12,800 nt of DNA from an uncultured Bilophila sp. (lineage in GTDB: Bacteria; Desulfobacterota; Desulfovibrionia; Desulfovibrionales; Desulfovibrionaceae): NCBI GenBank assembly GCA_902373525.1, contig CABKMN010000064.1, positions 1-12,800 on the forward strand, in the 5' to 3' direction. The notes under the pieces were generated by a model. The model saw only the letters and a program-made list of their open reading frames with translations, did no database searches and was not told the DNA's origin. Of the stretch, positions 6,524 through 12,800 are shown in pieces (the first letter of the stretch is position 1; every line of letters begins with the position of its first letter). The position numbers and the translations under genes were made by a program.

Positions 6524-7462
6524 ATGCCACTTTCCCGAGCCGACTGGGTCCGCGAAGCGACCCGGACCCTGACCGACGCCGCCGTGGACTCGCCCCGCCT
6601 GTCCGCCGAACTCATCCTCCAGCACGTCTGCGGCATCAGCCGGGTGGAACTCGCCACCCGCCCCGAAACCCCGCTCACCGACGCCCTGCTCTCCCGCATG
6701 ACCGGCCTGCTCCGCCGCCGCGCCGAAGGCGAACCCGTCGCCTATCTGCTCGGACAGCGCGAGTTCTACGGCAGGGACTTCCGGGTCACGCCCGCCACGC
6801 TCATTCCCCGCCCTGAAACCGAACACCTCGTCGAGCAGGCGCTGAAAGGCTGCGGAGAACACGTCCGGTTCGCCGATCTGGGCACGGGCAGCGGCTGCAT
6901 CGCCGTGACCCTGTGCGCCGAACGCCCCGGCTGGCAAGGACTCATGGTCGATCTGTCCTCCCGCGCGCTCGCCGTGGCCTGTCAGAACGCGGTGCGCCAC
7001 GACGTCCGGCAACGCCTCCAGCCCGTCCGCGCCGACTTCACCCGTCCGCTTCTCCGTCCCGCGTCCCTCGACCTGCTGGTCAGCAATCCGCCCTATGTCG
7101 GCAAAACCGAGTACGAAGGGCTTTCCGTCGAGGTCCGCGACTTCGAGCCGGTCACGGCGCTGGTGCCGGGCTTCGTGGATTCCGACAGGGTCCCCAACCA
7201 TGAGCACGACCACGAGGGGCACCACGTCCACGCCGCCCCCGCCCCCGCGGACCGGCCGGAGGGACTCGAACACCTTGTCGCGGTGGCGCGCGAAGCCTTC
7301 ACCGCGCTCAGGCCGGGCGGCCTGCTGCTGATGGAACACGGCTACAGGCAGGGAGACGCCCTCAAGGTGTGTCTTGAAAGTCACAGTTGGGAAAACGTCT
7401 TGGTTCATAAGGACTTGGCTGGGCTTGATCGACTGATCAGCGCCCGCAGACCCGCGTCCTGA
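6524..7462 (+). CDS. prmC: PrmC, peptide chain release factor N5-glutamine methyltransferase
   Basis: This 312-residue SAM-dependent methyltransferase modifies the Gln of the GGQ motif in release factors RF1 and RF2, raising termination efficiency. An N-terminal helical domain (residues 1-75) binds the release factor. GQREFYGRDFRV at 77-88 and IPRPETE at 94-100 are typical of PrmC. The SAM loop DLGTGSG is at 118-124 and the catalytic NPPY at 188-191. An unusual insertion follows EPVTALVPG: about residues 217-246 carry HEHDHEGHHVH (226-236), where most family members have a short loop. The fold resumes at GLEHL. AAAGGA lies eight bases before the ATG. lpxC follows 129 bases downstream with no terminator between, so the two may share a transcript. 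Confidence 0.95.
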   Translation: MPLSRADWVREATRTLTDAAVDSPRLSAELILQHVCGISRVELATRPETPLTDALLSRMTGLLRRRAEGEPVAYLLGQREFYGRDFRVTPATLIPRPETEHLVEQALKGCGEHVRFADLGTGSGCIAVTLCAERPGWQGLMVDLSSRALAVACQNAVRHDVRQRLQPVRADFTRPLLRPASLDLLVSNPPYVGKTEYEGLSVEVRDFEPVTALVPGFVDSDRVPNHEHDHEGHHVHAAPAPADRPEGLEHLVAVAREAFTALRPGGLLLMEHGYRQGDALKVCLESHSWENVLVHKDLAGLDRLISARRPAS

Positions 7463-7591
7463 ACCCCACAGTGTTGCACAAAACACACGCTGGCTTTGGG
7501 GGCACGAAATTCGTTTCCGCTCTGAAAATAAGGAGATACGACAAAGAGGACTTTGGATCGCTTTTTGCTAGAGAGTAGGCGGAGGGATTCC

Positions 7592-8509
7592 ATGAACCAG
7601 ACTACCATTCAACGCGTCGTTACTTGCTCCGGTATTGGCCTGCACAGCGGCAACAAGGTGTATCTCGCCCTGCGTCCCGCTCCGGCCAACACAGGCATCA
7701 TCTTCGACATCCATACACCGGATGGCATCCGTCGCGTGAGTCCCGCACCCAAAGCCGTTATGACCACGGCGCTGGCAACCACCCTCGGCGCGTCCGGGGC
7801 CACCGTCTCCACGGTGGAGCACCTGCTGGCCTCCGTGCTCGGCCTCGGCATCGATAACCTGATCGTCAGCGTCGAAGGCGGCGAAATCCCGATTATGGAC
7901 GGTTCCGCCTCCGCGTTCATCTCCCTGTTCGCCGAAGCTGGCGTCCGCGAGCTTCCCGCGCCCCGCAAGGTGATGCGCATCAGCCGTCCTCTGGAAGTGC
8001 GCGACGGCAACAAGCATATCCGGGCCCTGCCTTACGCCGGGTTCCGCGTGGACTACACCATCGACTTTCCCCATCCGACCATCGGGCGCCAGCACTTCAG
8101 CATGGAAGTCACCCCGGAAACCTTTGCCCGCGTCGCCGACGCCCGCACCTTCGGCTTCTTCAAGGACGTCGAATATCTGCACAGCCACGGCCTCGCCCGC
8201 GGCGGCTCGCTCGAAAGCGTGGTCGTGCTGGACGACAACGGCGTCATGAACCCGGAAGGCCTCCGCTACGCCGACGAATTCGTCCGCCACAAGGTGCTGG
8301 ACTTCATCGGCGACATGGCGATGCTCGGCCTGCCCATTCAGGGGCAGTTCGAAGTCTGCTGCTCCGGCCATCAACTGAACAACACCTTCCTCCGCAAGGC
8401 CGAGGACGAACGGGTCCTCCAGCTCATCGACCTCTCCCTTGAGGAAGCGCAGAGCCGCAAGACCCGCGAAAAGCGGCCCGCCTACGAAGGTTCGCTGGCT
8501 CTGGCCTAA
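7592..8509 (+). CDS. lpxC: LpxC, UDP-3-O-acyl-N-acetylglucosamine deacetylase
   Basis: This 305-residue zinc enzyme makes the first committed step of lipid A synthesis, removing acetate from UDP-3-O-acyl-GlcNAc in the cytoplasm. It starts MNQTTIQRVVTCSGIGLHSG as the family does. Zinc ligands are His77 (in STVEHLLA), His233 and Asp237 (in RHKVLDFIGD). The catalytic pair is Glu76 and His260 (in SGHQLNN). MDGSASAF (102-109) is also conserved. The frame is open 13 codons further upstream, but GGAGGG at 7581-7586 and the family start favour the ATG at 7592. The C-terminus has a short charged tail (SRKTREKRPAYEG). A strong terminator follows. The 129-base leader shows no certain promoter. Confidence 0.98.
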   Translation: MNQTTIQRVVTCSGIGLHSGNKVYLALRPAPANTGIIFDIHTPDGIRRVSPAPKAVMTTALATTLGASGATVSTVEHLLASVLGLGIDNLIVSVEGGEIPIMDGSASAFISLFAEAGVRELPAPRKVMRISRPLEVRDGNKHIRALPYAGFRVDYTIDFPHPTIGRQHFSMEVTPETFARVADARTFGFFKDVEYLHSHGLARGGSLESVVVLDDNGVMNPEGLRYADEFVRHKVLDFIGDMAMLGLPIQGQFEVCCSGHQLNNTFLRKAEDERVLQLIDLSLEEAQSRKTREKRPAYEGSLALA

Positions 8510-8532
8510 GCGACCCGATTCCGATCATACGG

Positions 8533-8583
8533 GGGGAACGGACGCCGCGCGGAAACGCACGGCGGCCGCTCCCCTTCTTTTTT
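8533..8583 (+). terminator. Strong intrinsic terminator after lpxC
   Basis: A long G/C-rich stem runs from GGGG (8533-8536) to CCCC (8571-8574) with three mismatches. It is capped by GCG-GAAA-CGC, a GNRA tetraloop, at 8549-8558, and followed by TTCTTTTTT. It separates lpxC from the acetyltransferase gene. Confidence 0.88.
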
Positions 8584-8644
8584 CCCGCGTCCACGGCACT
8601 CCCCGTCCCATCGTCAGGAACCCTTTTTCCGTATGAGGCGCATC

Positions 8645-9091
8645 ATGGCTACGTTCCAGACCATCACGACCGACAAGAAACAGTACCTCCCGCTTCTCCT
8701 GCTCGCCGATCCCTGCGAGGCGATGATCGACCGTTACCTTGAAACGGGAGAAATGCACGTCATCAAGGCCGGGGACGCCGCCGTCTGCGAGGCCGTGGTG
8801 CTTCCGCTCTCGGAAACGGCCTGCGAACTCAAGAATATCGCCACCGATCCCCAGTTTCAGGGGCAGGGGCACGCCACCCGGCTGATGGAAACGCTGTTCA
8901 AGCTCTATGCGGCGCGTTTTCAGACCATGTATGTGGGCACCACGCCCACCGGCGCGGCCTTCTACGCCCGTTTCGGCTTCGAACCCTCGCACACGGTGGT
9001 CAGCTTCTTCATTGACAATTACCCCGACCCCATCTACGAAAACGGCGAACGCTGCACCGACATGCTCTATTTCAAAAAAGAACTCCGCTAG
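8645..9091 (+). CDS. GNAT-family N-acetyltransferase
   Basis: This 148-residue protein is a single-domain GNAT enzyme, which moves the acetyl group of acetyl-CoA to an amine. Motif A, ELKNIATDPQFQGQGHATRL, spans about 61-80, with the pyrophosphate-binding QGQGHA at 72-77. Motif B includes FYARFGFEP at 106-114. The N-terminal part (LLLLADPCEAMIDRYLETGEM) resembles a small GNAT subgroup of unknown substrate. An ATG four codons earlier (8633) is possible, but GAGG six bases before 8645 and the shape of the N-terminus favour this start. The HD-domain gene follows 21 bases later, so the two are probably one operon. Substrate unknown. Confidence 0.88.
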   Translation: MATFQTITTDKKQYLPLLLLADPCEAMIDRYLETGEMHVIKAGDAAVCEAVVLPLSETACELKNIATDPQFQGQGHATRLMETLFKLYAARFQTMYVGTTPTGAAFYARFGFEPSHTVVSFFIDNYPDPIYENGERCTDMLYFKKELR

Positions 9092-9112
9092 GCGGACGCC
9101 ACGAGGCACAGT

Positions 9113-9688
9113 ATGGATTCTCTCGAACGCCTGCTTCCCTTCATCCGAGAAGCCGAGCGGCTGAAAACCGTTACCCGCACGGCGTGGGCCCACGACGGAC
9201 GACGCGAAAGCACCGCCGAGCACTCATGGCGTCTGGCCCTGTTCGCGGGCCTCGCCGCCGGACAACTCCCCGGTCTGGACAGGGAAAAGGTGTTGCTCAT
9301 GAGCCTGATCCACGACATGGGCGAACTCTACGGCGGAGACGTTTCGGCGGCCCTGTGCCCGGACCCGCAGGAGAAAATCGAAGAGGAACGTCAGGCCGTA
9401 CGCAACGCCTTTTCCCTGCTGCCGGAAGCGCAGGCGGCGTCCCTGCTCGCCCTGTGGGAGGAATACAACGCCAACGCCACCCCGGAGGCCAGACTCGTCA
9501 AGGCGCTGGACAAGGCCGAAACCATCCTCCAGCACAATCAGGGCCGAAACCCGCAGGATTTCGACTACCGGTTCAACCTCGGCTACGGCAAGAATTTCTT
9601 TGAGGACAACGGCCCGCTCCGGAAACTGAGGAAACGGCTGGACGCGGAAACCGCCGCCAGAATCACCCCGGACGACGAACGCGCCTGA
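9113..9688 (+). CDS. HD-domain phosphohydrolase (YfbR/HDDC2-like)
   Basis: This 191-residue protein is a compact HD-domain metal hydrolase. The metal-binding set is visible: His37 in RESTAEHSWRLAL, His67-Asp68 in LIHDMGELY, and Asp133 in ALDKAETILQ. The pattern STAEHSW...HDMGE...DKAE is that of the YfbR/HDDC2 group, some of which are 5'-deoxynucleotidases; the substrate here is an inference. GAGG lies six bases before the ATG. It follows the GNAT gene by 21 bases. After it comes a 412-base stretch without a gene. Confidence 0.9.
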   Translation: MDSLERLLPFIREAERLKTVTRTAWAHDGRRESTAEHSWRLALFAGLAAGQLPGLDREKVLLMSLIHDMGELYGGDVSAALCPDPQEKIEEERQAVRNAFSLLPEAQAASLLALWEEYNANATPEARLVKALDKAETILQHNQGRNPQDFDYRFNLGYGKNFFEDNGPLRKLRKRLDAETAARITPDDERA

Positions 9689-10100
9689 CCTTCCTCCCCC
9701 GGAAGCAAAGAGACCCGTCACGAGTTCCGCCCGCCCGACCGCAACGGACCGTATCCGCAAAAGCTACGCTCCATCCTTGTCGCGGGAGAGCCTGAAAGCG
9801 GGTCATGCCCGGCATGTGTGCTTTTGCGGTACACTCAACGAACTCCGGAGCGGGACCGCGCTCCAAAGGTCGGCTCCCCGCTTGCGGCATCGCCTCCCCG
9901 CGCCATAGCCCGTCCGTTCTCCCCAAGAACGCTTCACGGGCCCGTTCTCAAGGGCGTTGGGGCCGAAGCCCGCGCAACCGGCGAAGCCTTTTCCTTCCCG
10001 CCGTCCCTTCTTTCCGCCGACATTCCGGTCCGCCACCGAAACGCCATAAAAAAACGGGGGAACGGTCAATCCCGTCCCCCCGTCGTCGGTTCTGTCGAAG
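9689..10100. other. 412-base gap with several short palindromes, no supportable gene
   Basis: Small inverted repeats cluster here: CATGC-CCG-GCATG at 9804-9816, GGAGCG/CGCTCC at 9847-9864, CGTTCT/AGAACG at 9915-9931, and the palindrome ACGGGCCCGT at 9936-9945. The first lies inside AAGC/GCTT (9796-9823) followed by TT and could be a weak terminator for the HD gene. Frames on both strands lack family matches and ribosome binding sites. The right end holds the terminator of the leftward GlcG-like gene. Confidence 0.55.
10048..10083 (-). terminator. Intrinsic terminator of the GlcG/HbpS-like gene
   Basis: On the minus strand a 12-pair stem (arms 10083-10072 and 10065-10054, with one G-U pair) closes a six-base loop and runs into seven T. 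It begins 17 bases after the stop codon. Confidence 0.92.
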
Positions 10101-10592
10101 TTACTTGAGCGCCGCAACGCCGGCCTTGGCGACGTTGGTGTCTTCCGCGACGCTGCCGCCGCTCACGCCGATGGCGCCGATGATCACGCCGTCCTTGTTC
10201 TTGAGCAGCTCGCCGCCGCCGAAGATGACGAGGCCCTTGTTGGTGACTTCAATGCCGTACAGCTCCTGACCGGGCTGCGAAGCCGCGCCGAGCGTAGAGG
10301 TGGGCATGTTGAACAGGCGGGCCGTGCGGGCCTTGCCGATGGACACGTCGATGCTGCCGAGGAATGCGCCGTCCATGCGCGTAAACGCCTTGAGGTTGCC
10401 TCCGGCGTCCACGACGGCGATGTTCATGGGCACGCCCTGCGCCTTCGCCTTGACGAGAGCGCCCTTGATGACCTCATCGGCCTGAGCCTGCGTGATGTCG
10501 CCGGGAAGCTGGAGTTTGCTGACGTCGACGGCGGCGAACGCCGAGAAGGAAAAAGCCAGAACCATCAGACCGGTGAGAAGAAAACGACGCAT
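10101..10592 (-). CDS. Exported GlcG/HbpS-family (DUF336) protein
   Basis: This 163-residue protein belongs to the GlcG/HbpS (DUF336) family, some members of which bind haem or cobalamin-like ligands; no enzymatic role is certain. A Sec signal peptide is clear: MRR, a hydrophobic core (residues 4-18), then SAFA-A, with cleavage near 20-21. It is therefore probably periplasmic. The domain shows NIAVVDAGGNLKAFTRMDGA, SIDVSIGKARTA, GLVIFGGGELL and IIGAIGVSGGSVAEDTNVAKAG, all typical of the family. The frame is open 47 codons further upstream, but GGAGG eight bases before 10592 and the signal peptide fix the start. It is divergent from mutL and has its own terminator, so it stands alone. Confidence 0.93.
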   Translation of the reverse strand: MRRFLLTGLMVLAFSFSAFAAVDVSKLQLPGDITQAQADEVIKGALVKAKAQGVPMNIAVVDAGGNLKAFTRMDGAFLGSIDVSIGKARTARLFNMPTSTLGAASQPGQELYGIEVTNKGLVIFGGGELLKNKDGVIIGAIGVSGGSVAEDTNVAKAGVAALK

Positions 10593-10683
10593 GGGGAAAA
10601 CCTCCGTCTGTTGCGGACGCGGGCGGGCTGCCCGCTGAGTCACGACACGCGAAACAAACGTGCCTCTGGCGGAGAGCCTATCC

Positions 10684-10705
10684 TCTTGCGCCTTTTTCCG
10701 CAAGA
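10684..10705. repeat. Inverted repeat before mutL, possible operator
   Basis: TCTTGCG (10684-10690) and CGCAAGA (10699-10705) form a perfect seven-base inverted repeat around eight bases. It overlaps the candidate -35 and spacer of the mutL promoter and lies in the 128-base divergent gap, so a regulator could act on both genes. Confidence 0.4.
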
Positions 10706-10714
10706 CACTATACC
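10686..10714 (+). promoter_or_regulatory. Candidate mutL promoter
   Basis: TTGCGC (10686-10691) and TATACC (10709-10714) are 17 bases apart. The start of transcription would fall at or next to the mutL ATG at 10721, giving a leaderless or nearly leaderless mRNA, consistent with the absence of a good ribosome binding site. A leftward TATAGT (10711-10706) overlaps the same bases but has no good -35. Confidence 0.38.
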
Positions 10715-10720
10715 TGAAGA

Positions 10721-12727
10721 ATGAACGAAACATCCTCTCAAGACAGTCCTTTCTCCGATCGGAACGGCATCCGCCTGCTCTCTCCCGAACTGCGCAACCA
10801 GATCGCCGCGGGCGAAGTGGTGGAGCGTCCGGCGAGCGTGGTCAAGGAACTCGTGGAAAACAGCCTCGACGCCGGGGCTTCGCTGGTGGAAGTCACGCTG
10901 GAAAACGGCGGACAGAGCCTTATCCGCGTCCGCGACAACGGCAGGGGCATCCCCGCCGCCGAGCTGGAACTCGCCGTCACCCGCCACGCCACGAGCAAGA
11001 TCGCCAGCATGGACGATCTGTGGCGCATCAGTTCCTTCGGGTTCCGCGGCGAAGCGCTGCCGAGCATCGCCTCCGTATCCAGCTTCCGCATGGAATCGGC
11101 CTATCGCCCGGCGGGAAGCGAGGCCCCGGAGGCCGCCTTCATCCAGATGGAACACGGCGTGCTCGCCCAGCAGGGGCCGTGCGGCCTGCACAGGGGCACG
11201 GTCGTGGAGGTGCGCGACCTGTTCGCCACCATCCCCGCCCGCCTCAAGTTCCTGAAGGCTCCCGCCACCGAACAGAAGCGCGCGCAGGAACTGCTGACCC
11301 GCCTCGCGCTGACGCATACGGACGTGGGCTTCGTCTTTCTCGCCGGAACGCGGGAAGTCCTGCGTTTCCCCGCCGGGCAGTCCCTGCTCGAACGCCTTGC
11401 GGCGATCTGGCCCGATTCCGTCACCGAATCCCTGCTCCCCTTCGACCGCACCACGCACGATTTCCGGGTCCGCGGCCTGACCTCGCCGCCCGGACAGGCG
11501 CAGCCGCGCGGGGACCGCATGCTGGTCTACGTCAACGGGCGGGCGGTCAACGACAAGCTCATCCTGCGCGCGGTGCGCGAGGCCTACAAGGGCCGCCTGC
11601 TTTCCAAAGAATACCCCCAGACCGTGCTGTTTCTGGACCTCCCGCCGGAGGAGGTGGACGTGAACGTCCACCCCGCCAAAACGGAGGTGCGTTTCCGCGA
11701 CGAACGTTCCGTGTTCGGCGCGGTGCTGCACGCCGTGGAGGAGGCCGTCATCCGCGTCCTTCCGGCTTCCGAAGTCCCGCCCGAGGCGGAACCGCGCCCG
11801 TCTCTCCGGTTCGAGCCCAAACCCCTCGGCTTCTGGGGCGAAGCGGATCGCGAGCGCGTCATGCGTCCCGAACAGCCGCCGCTCCTACCGCCGGACCGTG
11901 AGGAAGCCGTCACGCCTGAACCGTCGGTCGCCTCCGAAACGCCCCGCGTTTCCGACGCCCCTGAGCCCGATCCGGCGCTGTACGGCGAGGCGGGCCTCCC
12001 GTGGGACGCCGTACCCGACGCCCCCGCGTCCCCGACGCTGCACGAAGCGGTCCGGCCTCTGGTTTCATCCCCTCCCGCCGCTTCCCGCCCCGCCAAGGCG
12101 TCCGAACCGGAACAGCCGGTCATCGAACAGCTCGGCGAAGGGCAGGTCCGCGTGGGGCCGTACGTCTATATGGGGCAGGTCGGCGGGACCTATCTTCTCC
12201 TCCGTGACCTGCGGAACAACCGCGAGCACGGCTCCCTGCTCATTCTCGATCAGCACGCGGCGCACGAACGGGTGCTGGTGTCGCGCATCGAGGCCGGGGG
12301 CTTTTCCGGCATGTCGCAGCCTCTGGTCCTGCCGCTCGAATACACGCTGCACCCCGCCGAGCGGGAGCGCATTCAGGAGTTCCGCGACTCGCTGGCCTCG
12401 CTCGGTTTTGATCTGGTTCTCCGGGATCAGGGTGCGGGCACCGTGCTGGAAGTGCGGGCCGTGCCGCCGCTGCTGGAGCGGGCCGCCGCCGGAGAGTTCA
12501 TCCGGGAAGTGCTTGCCGGGCGCAAGGAGGACCTGCATTCCCTGTGGGCCACCATGGCCTGCAAGGCCGCGATCAAGGCCGGGGACGTCCTCGCCTCCGA
12601 CGAGGCGGTCAACCTCATCGCCCAGTGGCTCATGACCGAAAACCGCCAGTTCTGCCCCCACGGCCGCCCCTGCGTCCTCCAGTGGGGCACCGCCGATCTG
12701 GACAAGATGTTCAAGAGGATGGGGTAA
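10721..12727 (+). CDS. mutL: DNA mismatch repair protein MutL, endonuclease type
   Basis: This 668-residue MutL acts with MutS to direct repair of replication errors. The N-terminal GHKL ATPase shows IRLLSPELRNQIAAGEVVERP, the catalytic Glu43 and Asn47 in VKELVENSLDAGA, DNGRGI at 72-77 and FGFRGEAL at 106-113. A linker rich in Pro, Glu and Ala spans about 345-460. The C-terminal dimerisation domain carries endonuclease motifs absent from E. coli MutL: DQHAAHE at 510-516, ACKAAIKAG near 613-621 and CPHGRP at 645-650. The second Glu of the motif DQHA(x)2E(x)4E is Ser521. The ATG lacks a good ribosome binding site. A 54-base palindrome follows seven bases after the stop. Confidence 0.97.
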   Translation: MNETSSQDSPFSDRNGIRLLSPELRNQIAAGEVVERPASVVKELVENSLDAGASLVEVTLENGGQSLIRVRDNGRGIPAAELELAVTRHATSKIASMDDLWRISSFGFRGEALPSIASVSSFRMESAYRPAGSEAPEAAFIQMEHGVLAQQGPCGLHRGTVVEVRDLFATIPARLKFLKAPATEQKRAQELLTRLALTHTDVGFVFLAGTREVLRFPAGQSLLERLAAIWPDSVTESLLPFDRTTHDFRVRGLTSPPGQAQPRGDRMLVYVNGRAVNDKLILRAVREAYKGRLLSKEYPQTVLFLDLPPEEVDVNVHPAKTEVRFRDERSVFGAVLHAVEEAVIRVLPASEVPPEAEPRPSLRFEPKPLGFWGEADRERVMRPEQPPLLPPDREEAVTPEPSVASETPRVSDAPEPDPALYGEAGLPWDAVPDAPASPTLHEAVRPLVSSPPAASRPAKASEPEQPVIEQLGEGQVRVGPYVYMGQVGGTYLLLRDLRNNREHGSLLILDQHAAHERVLVSRIEAGGFSGMSQPLVLPLEYTLHPAERERIQEFRDSLASLGFDLVLRDQGAGTVLEVRAVPPLLERAAAGEFIREVLAGRKEDLHSLWATMACKAAIKAGDVLASDEAVNLIAQWLMTENRQFCPHGRPCVLQWGTADLDKMFKRMG

Positions 12728-12734
12728 ATGAAGA

Positions 12735-12788
12735 TTGGAGGGGAGAGGGGGAAACTTTCTGGAGAAAGTTTCCCCCTCTCCCCTCCAA
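12735..12788 (+). repeat. Perfect 54-base palindrome after mutL (second copy of the obgE element)
   Basis: Perfect 26-base arms (12735-12760 and 12763-12788) flank GG, with the same core ACTTTCTGGAGAAAGT as the element after obgE. It begins seven bases after the mutL stop. Nine arm positions differ from the obgE copy, and each difference is matched on the other arm. AAAC and a C-rich tail follow in both copies, and neither has a T-run. Confidence 0.85.
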
Positions 12789-12800
12789 ACCTCCCCACTC

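Noticed and set aside
5645..7486. A 613-codon minus-strand frame opposite the cysteine hydrolase gene and prmC
   Set aside because: It covers two genes with intact catalytic motifs on the plus strand. Its own translation is low in hydrophobic pattern and matches nothing.
10593..10733. A 47-codon N-terminal extension of the GlcG-like protein
   Set aside because: The extension would bury the signal peptide and overlap the start of mutL. The ATG at 10592 has a good ribosome binding site.

Overview
The window is chromosomal DNA, rich in G and C, from a Gram-negative bacterium. The lpxC gene (lipid A) requires an outer membrane. The endonuclease-type MutL, the set rplU-rpmA-obgE and the pair prmC-lpxC fit the Desulfovibrionaceae (Desulfovibrio/Bilophila group). 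That placement is inference from gene content and style; genus and species cannot be fixed from this sequence alone. The content is mostly housekeeping. I see no insertion sequence, prophage, CRISPR array, tRNA or rRNA.

Layout. Bases 1-2631 are a leftward block: a promoter and an attenuator-like leader, then rplU and rpmA (ribosomal proteins L21 and L27), a terminator, an unrecognised four-helix membrane protein, and obgE (ribosome-assembly GTPase). The block ends in a perfect 54-base palindrome. Bases 2632-2968 are a divergent regulatory region with an A/T-rich island. Bases 2969-5032 hold groES-groEL and a textbook terminator. A 630-base stretch without a gene follows, carrying a short direct repeat. 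Next come an isochorismatase-like cysteine hydrolase, then prmC (release-factor methyltransferase) and lpxC with a strong terminator, then a GNAT acetyltransferase paired with an HD-domain phosphohydrolase. After a gene-poor stretch rich in small palindromes there is an exported GlcG/HbpS-family protein (leftward). It is divergent from mutL (rightward), which also ends in a perfect 54-base palindrome.

How the genes work together. L21, L27, ObgE and PrmC all serve translation: ribosome structure, 50S maturation and termination. GroES and GroEL form the chaperonin. LpxC commits to lipid A synthesis and MutL serves mismatch repair. The remaining enzymes (cysteine hydrolase, GNAT, HD, GlcG-like) are recognisable by family only; their substrates are unknown.

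Most interesting signals. (1) The palindromes after obgE and after mutL are two copies of one element. They share the same arm length, the same loop and an identical 16-base core, and nine positions in the arm differ, each matched on the other arm. (2) An intrinsic terminator sits in the rplU leader directly before its ribosome binding site, which suggests attenuation. (3) PrmC carries a histidine-rich insertion close to its catalytic domain.
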